A stretch of 64,000 nt of DNA. Origin: a bacterium. GTDB lineage: Bacteria > Bacillota > Bacilli > Lactobacillales > Streptococcaceae. Shown one piece after another: positions 43,298 to 52,078 of this stretch. The stretch spans positions 29,379-93,378 of the forward strand of contig CAJNCA010000007.1 of the NCBI GenBank assembly GCA_905221145.1. The letters run 5' to 3'. The translations under genes were made by a program, and so were the position numbers. Numbering within the stretch: the first letter of the stretch is position 1; each line of letters begins with the position of its first letter. The notes under the pieces were generated by a model that made no database searches, was not told the DNA's origin, and saw nothing but the letters and a program-made list of their open reading frames with translations.

Positions 43298-44197
43298 ATG
43301 ACCGTACGTCATCCGGGCATCAGCCCGACCAATGACTTAGTAGCTAAGAAAATATTTAGTAATCCAGAAATCACTTGTCAATTTATTCGCGATATGCTGG
43401 ACTTACCAGCCAAAAATGTAACCATTTTGGAGGGGAGTAATATTCATGTACTACCTTCCCTGCCTTATTCAGCCCAAGATTTCTATACAAGTATAGACGT
43501 CTTGGCGGAGTTGGATAATGGAACCCAAGTAATCATTGAGATTCAGGTTCATCATCAGAATTTTTTCATCAATCGCCTGTGGGCTTATCTTTGCAGTCAG
43601 GTCAATCAAAATCTAGAAAAAATTCGTCAGCGTGAAGGTGATACTCATCAGAGTTACAAGCATATTGCACCAGTATACGCTATTGCAATTGTGGACAGCA
43701 ATTACTTCTCAGATGATTTGGCCTTCCACAGTTTTAGTATGCGAGAGGATACGACAGGTGAGGTCTTAACCATCACAAACAATGAACAAGAAAACCATCT
43801 AGTCAAGATGGCATTCTTGGAATTAAAAAAATATAGAGAAACCAGCAAAGACAAGGTTCGCAAGCCGTGGTTGGAGTTTTTCGGGAACAAACCCTTTACC
43901 CAGCAACCCGAGCGAGCCATCAGCCAGGCAGACCAACTGCTGGACTACAAGAGCTGGTCAGAGGAGGACAGGAAGATGTTTAGTCAACTACGTATGCGTG
44001 AAGAACAAGCATTGTTAGCACAGGACTATGCCTTGGAAACAGCTAGGGCAGAAGGTATCGAACAAGGTCTAGAGCGTGGGAAAGTTGAAGGAAGAGTCTT
44101 TGCTTTCTTAGATATGGTTCGCCAAGGTCTTCTGACTTCCGAGGTTGCTAGTGAACAATTGGGCATGACTGTCGCTGAGTTTGAGGCCTTGTTGTAA
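43298..44197 (+). CDS. Rpn-family PD-(D/E)XK nuclease (left, inverted copy)
   Basis: A 299-residue protein of the Rpn 'recombination-promoting nuclease / putative transposase' group. The nuclease core has YTSIDVLAELDNG followed by VIIEIQVHHQ, giving the D...ExQ catalytic pattern of PD-(D/E)XK folds. The C-terminus has the helical GIEQGLERGKVEGR repeat seen in the family. ATGACCGTACG has GAAAGGAG eight bases upstream. It is nearly identical over most of its length to the gene at 54076-54999 in opposite orientation. E. coli Rpn proteins cut DNA and promote RecA-independent recombination; the role here is inferred. Confidence 0.88.
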   Translation: MTVRHPGISPTNDLVAKKIFSNPEITCQFIRDMLDLPAKNVTILEGSNIHVLPSLPYSAQDFYTSIDVLAELDNGTQVIIEIQVHHQNFFINRLWAYLCSQVNQNLEKIRQREGDTHQSYKHIAPVYAIAIVDSNYFSDDLAFHSFSMREDTTGEVLTITNNEQENHLVKMAFLELKKYRETSKDKVRKPWLEFFGNKPFTQQPERAISQADQLLDYKSWSEEDRKMFSQLRMREEQALLAQDYALETARAEGIEQGLERGKVEGRVFAFLDMVRQGLLTSEVASEQLGMTVAEFEALL

Positions 44198-44209
44198 GTT
44201 TATAAACAT

Positions 44210-44250
44210 AAAAGTGAACAAAACTGAAACATCATTTTGTTCACTTTTTT
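44210..44250 (+). terminator. Terminator after the left Rpn gene
   Basis: AAAAGTGAACAAAA pairs with TTTTGTTCACTTTT around an 11-base loop, followed by a T-run. Confidence 0.8.
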
Positions 44251-44290
44251 CTTATTTTCAACAGAACTCTCACTATAGCCCATATCACAA

Positions 44291-44320
44291 AAAGAGAAGG
44301 TCACAAATCCTTCTCTTTTA
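44291..44320 (-). terminator. Terminator of the large LPXTG gene
   Basis: AAAGAGAAGG pairs with CCTTCTCTTT around eight bases. It lies 14 bases after the stop, with a T-run on the minus strand. A near-copy follows the second LPXTG gene. Confidence 0.75.
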
Positions 44321-44333
44321 TATCTTTGACTAA

Positions 44334-47300
44334 TTAGTTTTTGCGTTTCACAAATGGAAGGGCACCAAGGAGCAATCCAAGGAATCCTAATGATGCAACT
44401 GCAGCATTATCTTTACCACCAGTGTTTGGAAGTTCTTGTTTATCTTCTGCTTTTGCAGCTGGAGCCTGATAAGTATTATCTTGGCTAGTACCTGCTACAG
44501 TTGGTGCAACTGCAGGAGTTGCAGGGGTTTCAGCTGTTGGTGCAGATGGAGTATCTGTTCCAGGAGCTGGTGCAGCTGGTGTTGCAGGGGTTTCAGTAGC
44601 TGGTGTAGATGGTGTTGTTGCACTTGATGTAGGACGTTTTTCTTGTCTTTGTGTAGCATCACCTTGTTGACCTGGATAACTATGGTCCTCAGGGACACCG
44701 TCACCTTTTCTATAATCTTTAATTGGTTGAGTTGGTCCATATGTATTATTAGTTGCTCTTCTGTAGTAGTTAGTAATAATACCATCTTTTTCATTATATG
44801 TTACAAAAGTATAACCTGCAATTGGTTTACCTTTGAAATCACCTTCTTCAGCTTCCAGAATATCAGCGTTAGTATCAATATCAATATAGCGTGTGACTTT
44901 TAAGGCTTTTTTATCATCATCTGCAGATAGAATTTCAGCTTTATTATTAATTAAAGTATTTAATGCGTCTTCTAAATCTGCTAAACGATCTTTTAGTCCT
45001 TCTTTATAGTAGTCTTCAACGCCTTCGTTTTCTTCAGCATCTTTAAGTTGCTCGCTTACTTTAGCAATTTCATCTGAAATTTTCTTGATTTCAGGGTTGT
45101 TAGCACCAAATTCTGGAAGTTCTGGTTGTACAAGAGCATCACCATTTGAAGATTCAGGTTTAGCCGGTTCTGCTGGTTTAGTATTATCTTTATTTAATTT
45201 TTCATATTCTTTTTCAGCATCATCAGCTAATTTATTTTCAGCATCTCTTCCTTCTTCTCCAGTAGGAGTATCAACTTCTTCGTTTAGTTTTTTGTCCTCT
45301 TCTTTAGGTTGTTCAGCTGGTTTTTCAGCTTCCTTAGCCTTAGCAGCTTCTATATCTTTAAGAGTTTGGTTGTACTCATCAGTAAGTGTATCGATGGCAT
45401 CTTTGTATGCTTTAACAACTTCATCAACTTTGTCGAATTCAGCTTTTGCTTTATCAGCATCAGCTTTTGCTTTATCAGCAGCCGCCTGAAGCTTATTCAC
45501 AGCATCTTGTAATCCATCTTGGATAGCTGAATCAGCATTATTTTTCTTTGCAGTTTCAAGAGCAGCTTTTGCTTTTTCTAAAGTTTCATTTTGTTTGTTT
45601 AATGCAGCAGTTTTTTCTTCTACTGCTTTAGCTTTTTCTTCAGCATCCGCTTTGTCTTTATCAGCTACTTTAGTTAATTTTTCAATCTTTTCAGCTAAAT
45701 CATCAGCTTTATCTTGCAGTTTTTCTGATTCTGTCTTAGCATCTTCTTTAGCTTTATCGGCTTTATTGATTTCGTCGATTTTCTTAGCTTCTTCAGCGTC
45801 TAATTTTTTAGTTTCGTCAACTTTTTCAGGATCTTTATTTCTTGTATTATAGTCATTTTCTAATTCTTTAAGAACATCTCCTGCAGTTAAGTCGCCTTTT
45901 TCAACTGCAGCTAAAATATCTTCTTTACCTAATGCTTTTTTAGCTTCTTCTTTATTTGTAATCTTAGCATCAGCATCGATATCTTTTTCTAATTGATCTA
46001 AAGCATCTTTAAGAGCAGTTCTAGTTTCAGCTTCTTCTTTTTTAAGTTCTTCAACTTTAGCTTTAGCTTTTGCCGCATCTTCTTTAGCTTTAGCTAATTC
46101 AGCTTCTGCGTCAGTTTTAGCTTTATCGGCTTCAGCTTTTTTAGTTTCAGCAGCTGTTACATCTTCAGCTTCTTTAGTAGCTTTAGCTGTAGCTTCATCT
46201 GCTTTTGTTTTAGCTTCGTCTGCTTTTTTCTGCAATTCAGCAACTTTAGCATCCGCTTCTGCTTTAGCTTCAGCAGCTTTTTCAGCTTCTGTTTTTTCAG
46301 CTGGTTTAGCTGGTTCTTCTTCAGCTGGTTTAGCTGGTTCGTTAGCTTCTTTTTCTTTAGCAGCTTTTACTTCATCAAGAGCTTTGTTATACTCATCAGT
46401 CAGTTTATTTAGTTCTTCAGCAACAGCTTGAGTATTTGCAGCAGCTTCATCAAATGCATTTTGTGCAGCTTCACGCTCTTTTTCGATACCTTTTACAGCT
46501 TTTTCTAGTGGTGCTGTGATATCTTCTCCAAATCCATTATCTGTAGCAGATTTAAGAGCTTCTTTAGCTTCTTTTAATGTATCTTCTTGTTTTTTAAGAG
46601 CTTCAGCTTTTTTAGCTTCTTCAGCTTTTAATGCTTCAGCATCTTTTGTAAGAGCTTCAACATTTTCACCTAAATCATCAGCTTTGTCTTGAGCTTTTTC
46701 TGATGCAGGACGAGCAGCATCAGCTTTTTCAGCTTCATCGATTTTAGCTTTTAAATCTTCTGGAAGAGCTGATGTTTTTCCTTCTGTTGCTGGAGTTGTA
46801 GCAGTGTTACTTGCAGTATTGTTGTCGTTTGCTAACTCAGCAAGAATATCAGATGCTTTTAAGTCACCTGACTCAACAGCCTTTAATAATTCTTCTTTTG
46901 CTTTTTTGTCAAGCAATTCGTTATCAGGAAGTTGTTTCAAAGCTTCAGTTAAAGCTTCTTTAGTATCAGCTTCTTCTTTTTTAGCGTCTTCTTCTTTTTT
47001 AGCTTCTTCTTTTGCTTTAGCGTCAGCTTCAGCAGCTTTTTCTTTAGCAGTAGCTAATTCAGCATCAGCAGCTTTTTTAGCTTCTTCAGCTTCAGTTTTT
47101 GCAGTTTTAGCATCAGCAGCTTCTTTTTTCTCTGCTTCCAGTTTAGTATCTGCTTCTTTAGCAGTTGCAGTTGTTGTATCTACTTTTGCTTGAGCTTCAG
47201 TAACTTTAGCTTCTTTAGCTTTAGCGTCAGCTTCAGCTTCTTTAATTTCTGGACTTGTAACTTCTGATTTAGAAGTGTCAGTAGCTCCAGTTTCGGCAGG

Positions 47301-47534
47301 CTGAGTAGCTGCTGGTTGTTCTGTAGTCTCAGCATTTTCAGCAGGTTTAGTTGTGCTATCTGAATTTGTTGCTGACGTATCAGTTGTTTCAGCTGGTTTA
47401 GCTGGAGTGGTAGCAGTATTAGTAGCTGTATTAGTATCATCAGCTTTCACGACTGACGGCTGAGATGCAGCTAAAGCCGCTCCCAAAACAGCAACACTAG
47501 CTAAGCTAGTTAAAATCATTTTCTTTTTATCCAT
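44334..47534 (-). CDS. Large LPXTG-anchored coiled-coil surface protein
   Basis: A 1066-residue wall-anchored protein. It has a signal peptide (MDKKKMILTSLASVAVLGAA), a Thr/Pro linker, then two related coiled-coil blocks rich in Ala, Lys and Glu (about residues 130-390 and 430-760). Each block has a segment like SGDLKASDILAELANDNN or KGDLTAGDVLKELENDYN. Near the C-terminus there is a GY-type domain (IAGYTFVTYNEKDGIITNYY), a Pro-rich stretch, LPNTG, a hydrophobic segment and KRKN. It resembles PspA/PspC-like surface proteins in style, but I do not recognise a named family. Confidence 0.88.
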   Translation of the reverse strand: MDKKKMILTSLASVAVLGAALAASQPSVVKADDTNTATNTATTPAKPAETTDTSATNSDSTTKPAENAETTEQPAATQPAETGATDTSKSEVTSPEIKEAEADAKAKEAKVTEAQAKVDTTTATAKEADTKLEAEKKEAADAKTAKTEAEEAKKAADAELATAKEKAAEADAKAKEEAKKEEDAKKEEADTKEALTEALKQLPDNELLDKKAKEELLKAVESGDLKASDILAELANDNNTASNTATTPATEGKTSALPEDLKAKIDEAEKADAARPASEKAQDKADDLGENVEALTKDAEALKAEEAKKAEALKKQEDTLKEAKEALKSATDNGFGEDITAPLEKAVKGIEKEREAAQNAFDEAAANTQAVAEELNKLTDEYNKALDEVKAAKEKEANEPAKPAEEEPAKPAEKTEAEKAAEAKAEADAKVAELQKKADEAKTKADEATAKATKEAEDVTAAETKKAEADKAKTDAEAELAKAKEDAAKAKAKVEELKKEEAETRTALKDALDQLEKDIDADAKITNKEEAKKALGKEDILAAVEKGDLTAGDVLKELENDYNTRNKDPEKVDETKKLDAEEAKKIDEINKADKAKEDAKTESEKLQDKADDLAEKIEKLTKVADKDKADAEEKAKAVEEKTAALNKQNETLEKAKAALETAKKNNADSAIQDGLQDAVNKLQAAADKAKADADKAKAEFDKVDEVVKAYKDAIDTLTDEYNQTLKDIEAAKAKEAEKPAEQPKEEDKKLNEEVDTPTGEEGRDAENKLADDAEKEYEKLNKDNTKPAEPAKPESSNGDALVQPELPEFGANNPEIKKISDEIAKVSEQLKDAEENEGVEDYYKEGLKDRLADLEDALNTLINNKAEILSADDDKKALKVTRYIDIDTNADILEAEEGDFKGKPIAGYTFVTYNEKDGIITNYYRRATNNTYGPTQPIKDYRKGDGVPEDHSYPGQQGDATQRQEKRPTSSATTPSTPATETPATPAAPAPGTDTPSAPTAETPATPAVAPTVAGTSQDNTYQAPAAKAEDKQELPNTGGKDNAAVASLGFLGLLLGALPFVKRKN

Positions 47535-47571
47535 TTTAAAAGCCCCTTTTTTTGGAATTATATTCAGTTCT

Positions 47572-47600
47572 ATTATATCCTTTCCTAGTCGTATAAGCAA
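47572..47600 (-). promoter_or_regulatory. Promoter of the large LPXTG gene
   Basis: A -35 box TTGCTT (47595-47600) and a -10 box TATAAT (47572-47577) are 17 bases apart on the minus strand. Confidence 0.65.
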
Positions 47601-47635
47601 GCAATATGAATAGAAAATATTCTTTTTTTACGAGA

Positions 47636-47665
47636 AAAAGAGAAGGCGATAAATCCTTCTCTTTT
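47636..47665 (-). terminator. Terminator of the second LPXTG gene
   Basis: AAAAGAGAAGG pairs with CCTTCTCTTTT around eight bases, 15 bases after the stop. It closely copies the terminator at 44291-44320. Confidence 0.75.
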
Positions 47666-47679
47666 ATATGTTCTACTAA

Positions 47680-49431
47680 TTAGTTTTTGCGTTTCGCAAA
47701 TGGAAGAGCTCCAAGAAGCAATCCAAGGAATCCTAGTGCAGCAACTGCAGTATTATCTTTACCACCAGTGTTTGGAAGTTCTTGTTTATCTTCTGATTTC
47801 GCAGCTGGTGCTTGGTAAGTATTGTCTTGGCTAGTCCCTGCTACAGTTTGTGCAACTGCAGGAGTTGCTGGTGTTTCAGCTGTTGGTGCAGATGGAGCAT
47901 CTGTTCCAGGAGCTGGTGTAGATGGGGCAGCAGGGGTAGATGGTGTTGCAGGAGTTTCATGAGCTGGCGTAGATGGTGTTGTTGCACCTGGTGTAGGACG
48001 ACTGCCTTGTCTTGATTCGCCATCACCTTGGTGACCTGGATAGCTATTATCAGCAGGAACACCATTGAAACCAGTTCCATAATTTGAATTACCTTTGTTT
48101 ACAGAGTTACCTGAATTAGAACCTTTCTTTCTATAAACATGTTTCAAAATACTATCTTCTGTGTAAGAAGTAACATATGTGTATCCTTGAGACTCAAGTT
48201 CTTCATTAAAGTTCTTATAGCTCTTATCGAAGTTACCTTCTTCATCTGCAGAGCGAAGAAGATTTTCACCTTCAGGCTTATCTCCATCAATCCAAGCTGT
48301 TGCTTTACGAGCTTTAATATCAAGCGTTTCAGCTTTAAGGGCATCTTCAAATCCTTCAGCTTTAGCTAGCTCTTCTCTAGCTGCTTTTCTAGCTTTAACT
48401 CTTTCGTTTTCTGCGTTTAAGTCTGCTTCACGGTCTTTAATATCTGCTTTAGCTACTTCTGCACTTGTTTTAGCATTATCAAGTTCTTTATTAGCTTTTT
48501 CAAGATTAGCTTCTAATGCTTTTGCTGCATTTTCACTTTCTTCTAACTCTTTAGTTGCTTTGTCAAGATCTGCCTGTGCCGCTGCTTTATATTGTTCAGC
48601 TTGTTCACCATCAGCATCTTCATAACTTGCTAATTCTTTTTCAAATTTTTCTTTAGCTGCTTTTGCTTCTGCAACTTTCTTCTTAGCAGCCTCTAAATCT
48701 GAGTTTGCTTTATCTGCAGCTTCTTGAGCTTTAGCAACAGATTTATCAGCTTCCTTAGCAACTGCTTTTGCAGTTTCTAAATCATCTTTAGCTGCATTTC
48801 TTCTCTCTTCAGCATCAATAACGTCTGTTTTTTCTTCGTCTAAACGTTTGTTAATTTTATCTTGAGCATCAGCATCAATTTCACTTCTACCCTTGATTGG
48901 TTCAGCTTCTGTAACTTCACCAGATTCGTTACGTTTTAATTGAGCACCTGGAGCTGGTGTCACTGGTTTAGCTTCTAAGAATTTTTCAGCATCAGCTACA
49001 GTAGCACCATTTCGGAAAGCTTCTTCGATTTCAGCTTTATTAGCTTCAGCTTCTTCTTTTAACTTTTTAATTACTTCTTGTTTTTGTTTCTCTAATTCTT
49101 GATCACCTTGAGTATCAGCTTTTTCTAATTCTTTAACCGTATCTTCTAAAGCTTGATCAAAATTAGCAAAAAATTCTTTCTTTTCAGCTTCTGTTGCTGT
49201 AGCAGGCTGAGTAGCTGATGGTTGTTCTGTAGTCTCAGCATTTTCAGCAGGTTTAGTTGTGCTATCTGAATTTGTTGCTGACGTATCAGTTGTTCCAGCC
49301 GGTTGAGCTGGAGTAGCAGCTGCATTAGCATCTTCTGCAGCTTTCACAACTGATGGGTTTGAAGCAAGGAAACCTGCTCCCAAAACGGCAACACTAGCCA
49401 AGCTAGCAGTGAGAAGTTTTTTCTTATCCAT
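47680..49431 (-). CDS. LPXTG-anchored coiled-coil surface protein
   Basis: A 583-residue wall-anchored protein that shares its signal peptide, the N-terminal linker (TDTSATNSDSTTKPAENAET) and its C-terminal Pro-rich/LPNTG region with the larger neighbour. Between them is a different helical region (about residues 95-400), followed by one GY-type domain (SQGYTYVTSYTEDSILKHVY). Conserved ends with an exchanged middle point to gene duplication and domain replacement. The start at 49431 has AAAGGTGG upstream. Possible roles are adhesion or binding of host proteins; none can be assigned. Confidence 0.88.
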   Translation of the reverse strand: MDKKKLLTASLASVAVLGAGFLASNPSVVKAAEDANAAATPAQPAGTTDTSATNSDSTTKPAENAETTEQPSATQPATATEAEKKEFFANFDQALEDTVKELEKADTQGDQELEKQKQEVIKKLKEEAEANKAEIEEAFRNGATVADAEKFLEAKPVTPAPGAQLKRNESGEVTEAEPIKGRSEIDADAQDKINKRLDEEKTDVIDAEERRNAAKDDLETAKAVAKEADKSVAKAQEAADKANSDLEAAKKKVAEAKAAKEKFEKELASYEDADGEQAEQYKAAAQADLDKATKELEESENAAKALEANLEKANKELDNAKTSAEVAKADIKDREADLNAENERVKARKAAREELAKAEGFEDALKAETLDIKARKATAWIDGDKPEGENLLRSADEEGNFDKSYKNFNEELESQGYTYVTSYTEDSILKHVYRKKGSNSGNSVNKGNSNYGTGFNGVPADNSYPGHQGDGESRQGSRPTPGATTPSTPAHETPATPSTPAAPSTPAPGTDAPSAPTAETPATPAVAQTVAGTSQDNTYQAPAAKSEDKQELPNTGGKDNTAVAALGFLGLLLGALPFAKRKN

Positions 49432-49466
49432 AAAGTATTTACCACCTTTAATATCTTTTTGCTGTA

Positions 49467-49495
49467 ATTTTATCATTTTCTTTCGGAAAAATCAA
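49467..49495 (-). promoter_or_regulatory. Promoter of the second LPXTG gene
   Basis: A -35 box TTGATT (49490-49495) and a -10 box TAAAAT (49467-49472) are 17 bases apart on the minus strand. Confidence 0.6.
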
Positions 49496-49519
49496 ACGTT
49501 AACCTATTTTCTAATAAAA

Positions 49520-49542
49520 AATAAGAGGAAATTCCTCTTATT
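49520..49542 (-). terminator. Terminator after the choline-binding gene pair
   Basis: AATAAGAGGAA pairs with TTCCTCTTATT around a one-base loop, with a T-run on the minus-strand 3' side, 16 bases after the stop at 49558. Confidence 0.75.
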
Positions 49543-49557
49543 TCTTCATAATTCATA

Positions 49558-50961
49558 TTAAACCCATTCACCATTAGCATTGACAGTATAACCATTGATA
49601 GTTGTACTTACTGCTAAGGCTCCTGATGAGTATGAGTAATACCATTTGCCACCTACTTGATACCAGCCAGTCTTCATGGCACCAGAAGCATCAAGATAAT
49701 ACCATGTACCGTCTTGGTTTAGCCAACCTGTTTTCATAGCGCCTGAACTATTGAGGTAATACCAAGTTCCACCTTGGTTCAACCAACCTGTTTGCATAGC
49801 ACCTGAACCGTCTAGATAGTACCACACTCCATCAACTTTTTTCCAACCTGTTTGCATGACACCAGACGCATCTAGGTAGTACCAAGAACCATCTTTGACC
49901 CAACCAGTCTTCATTTGGTCTTTAGCATCATAATAGTACCATTTCCCATCAATTTTATTCCATCCTGGCTTGCTACTTGCACGTTCTGCTAGTTGATAAG
50001 TCACACCATCAATCGTAACAGAGCCTGTCTTTCGTCCGCCATCTTCAGTAAGAAAATGATAAGCACCATCACTATCTTTTACGAGACCAGTCTTACGTTC
50101 CCCATCATTTGTAATGTAATACCATTTATTGTTGACATCTTGGATAAGACCTGTTTTACGACTACCATCTGCTAATAAAAAGTACCATTTTTTATCAATC
50201 TGTTGAAGACCTGTTTGTAAAACCCCATCTTTAACATAAGAAATTTTTTCACCTTTTGTGATAATAGTTGTTGGTTTAGAGCCATCTTTCGTGATATAGT
50301 AATCTTTTCCTTCAAAATTGACCCATCCAAATGCTTGAACACCATTTTCATCTAGATAATAACGCTTATCTTTAATTTCGAGGATTCCAGTTTTCATAGA
50401 ACCATCTTCCTCTAAATAATAGGTCTTCTCACCAATAGTTTGCCAACCCTTAGCTAAATTGTTATTAATGTAAAGATGGTATTTGCCGTCGACTAGTAAC
50501 CATTTATACTCGTCTTTAATGACATCAGCTCCATTTTTAAGACCTGCGTTGTTATTCCCAGCATTGGCATCCGTACCATTCTTGTTACCTGTGTTAGTGT
50601 CTTTATCATTCTTGTTGCCACCACTAGTATCTGTCGTACTATTTGATGACGATTTTTTTTCATAAAAATGCACCCAAACTCTTCCGCCGCTATCAGGTTC
50701 ACTACCAATATACCTATAACCTGGTATATCTTTAGGATCATTATACTTGTTATCACTATTAATTCCAGTGATAGAAGTTGCTCCATAAGCACCACCTGAA
50801 ACTTTATAGTCTGTACGAGTAACAACTGATGGATCTGCTGGTCTTGCTTTAGGTTCGACAGCATACACTGCATCTTGATTAGAAAGTGCTGCAGTCAAAG
50901 TACTGACACCAAGTAATGACACCCCTGCAGCTCCAACTGCTAAAATCTGTTTCGCTTTCAT
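49558..50961 (-). CDS. Choline-binding surface protein with GY-type domain
   Basis: A 467-residue secreted protein. It has a signal peptide ending near AVYA, one GY-type domain (IPGYRYIGSEPDSGGRVWVH), a low-complexity linker of Asn, Gly, Asp and Thr, then about 13 choline-binding repeats. The first repeats are less typical (KWYFLLADGSRKTGL), and the last six are canonical (GWLNQGGTWYYLNSSGAMKT). It ends NGYTVNANGEWV like its two neighbours. Two ATGs are adjacent; the second has better spacing to AAGAGG. It lies 35 bases after the upstream choline-binding gene and is probably cotranscribed. Confidence 0.88.
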   Translation of the reverse strand: MKAKQILAVGAAGVSLLGVSTLTAALSNQDAVYAVEPKARPADPSVVTRTDYKVSGGAYGATSITGINSDNKYNDPKDIPGYRYIGSEPDSGGRVWVHFYEKKSSSNSTTDTSGGNKNDKDTNTGNKNGTDANAGNNNAGLKNGADVIKDEYKWLLVDGKYHLYINNNLAKGWQTIGEKTYYLEEDGSMKTGILEIKDKRYYLDENGVQAFGWVNFEGKDYYITKDGSKPTTIITKGEKISYVKDGVLQTGLQQIDKKWYFLLADGSRKTGLIQDVNNKWYYITNDGERKTGLVKDSDGAYHFLTEDGGRKTGSVTIDGVTYQLAERASSKPGWNKIDGKWYYYDAKDQMKTGWVKDGSWYYLDASGVMQTGWKKVDGVWYYLDGSGAMQTGWLNQGGTWYYLNSSGAMKTGWLNQDGTWYYLDASGAMKTGWYQVGGKWYYSYSSGALAVSTTINGYTVNANGEWV

Positions 50962-50996
50962 CATTTACCTCTTTCTACTTAAACTTTTAATGGATG

Positions 50997-51977
50997 TTAA
51001 ACCCACTCACCATTTGCATTTACAGTATAGCCATTAATTGTTGTATTTACTGCAAGAGCTCCTGAATTATAGGCATAATACCATTTACCACCTGTCTGGA
51101 ACCAACCAGTCACCATTGCTCCAGAGCTATTTAGATAGTACCATTTACCATCTACTTTTGCCCATCCTGTAGCCATAGCCCCATCAGGATAGAGGTAGTA
51201 CCACTTACCACCTTGGTTCAACCAGCCCGTCTGCATAGAACCAGCACTATTGAGATAATACCATTTACCAGAGACCAGTTTCCAGCCAGTTTGCATACTT
51301 CCATCTTCTGCTAAATAATACCAGCTACCATCATTGACCCATCCAGTTTTCTTCACACTATCTTTATCAAAGAAATACCACTTACCAGAGATGTATTGCC
51401 AACCTGTATGTTTCTCTTCAACTTTTTCTTCATCTTTCACACCATTGCTTTTTTCAAACCAATGTTTTCGAACATCTTGGTCAATTTTTGTTTCGATAAA
51501 ACGATAGCCTTCAAATTCTCCATGTTCAACATCTTCAGCTTTTTGCGCAGCAATAGCGGGGCTAAACGGCTTCAATTCACGAACAGTACCATCCGCTTCC
51601 ATTACCAACCATGAAGTACCTTTAACTGTATCTTTGAAAGGTTTTACAACATCAGGTTTTACAGTAATCCCATCCACTTTATCACCTGTAACTGTCTCTG
51701 TTGGCTTAAAGAAATGTTTTAGAACTGTACCCTCAATTTTAGATCCATCTCTTTTATAACCTGGGAAACTTCCTGGAGATGATGTTTCAGGTTTCGATGG
51801 ATCGTAAGTTTGGGCATCTTTTAAAATTTTCTCCTTCCCATCTTCCTGTTTTGTGACCCAAACAACAGTCTTATAAACACCTGTTTCCGAAGCCTTCACC
51901 TCAACGGTTCTTGCACTAACCAGAGCAGCACTTGCCAAGGTCGCACCTAATAAAACATTCAATACTTTTGATTTCAT
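50997..51977 (-). CDS. Choline-binding surface protein with two GY-type domains
   Basis: A 326-residue secreted protein. It starts MKSKVLNVLLGATLASAAL with a cleavage site near VKASE. Two related modules follow: FPGYKRDGSKIEGTVLKHFF and FEGYRFIETKIDQDVRKHWF. Then come six choline-binding repeats and the shared C-terminus NGYTVNANGEWV. TAGGAGG lies seven bases before the ATG. It is the first gene of a two-gene unit with 49558-50961. Surface attachment through phosphocholine is clear; the ligand of the GY modules is unknown. Confidence 0.88.
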   Translation of the reverse strand: MKSKVLNVLLGATLASAALVSARTVEVKASETGVYKTVVWVTKQEDGKEKILKDAQTYDPSKPETSSPGSFPGYKRDGSKIEGTVLKHFFKPTETVTGDKVDGITVKPDVVKPFKDTVKGTSWLVMEADGTVRELKPFSPAIAAQKAEDVEHGEFEGYRFIETKIDQDVRKHWFEKSNGVKDEEKVEEKHTGWQYISGKWYFFDKDSVKKTGWVNDGSWYYLAEDGSMQTGWKLVSGKWYYLNSAGSMQTGWLNQGGKWYYLYPDGAMATGWAKVDGKWYYLNSSGAMVTGWFQTGGKWYYAYNSGALAVNTTINGYTVNANGEWV

Positions 51978-52002
51978 TGAAAACCTCCTATTATTTTTAA
52001 CC

Positions 52003-52031
52003 ATTATAATACTTATACAACATTAATGCAA
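52003..52031 (-). promoter_or_regulatory. Promoter of the choline-binding gene pair
   Basis: A -35 box TTGCAT (52026-52031) and a -10 box TATAAT (52003-52008) are 17 bases apart on the minus strand, 25 bases before the start codon. Confidence 0.65.
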
Positions 52032-52037
52032 GAAAAA

Positions 52038-52057
52038 ACAGGGAGAAATCTCCCTGT
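52038..52057 (-). terminator. Terminator of the choline-binding gene at 52079
   Basis: ACAGGGAGA pairs perfectly with TCTCCCTGT around two bases, followed by a T-run on the minus strand. Confidence 0.85.
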
Positions 52058-52078
52058 CTTATATTTCATTTAATAGGT

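Noticed and set aside
44340..49300. Many plus-strand Ser/Cys/Phe-rich open frames opposite the LPXTG genes
   Set aside because: They are shadows of Ala/Lys/Glu-rich coding sequence on the minus strand, with low-complexity composition and no start signals.
49480..49495. TTTTTCCGAAAG near the second LPXTG promoter as a cin-box
   Set aside because: It lacks the ATA of CGAATA and lies inside a well-formed sigma-70 promoter.
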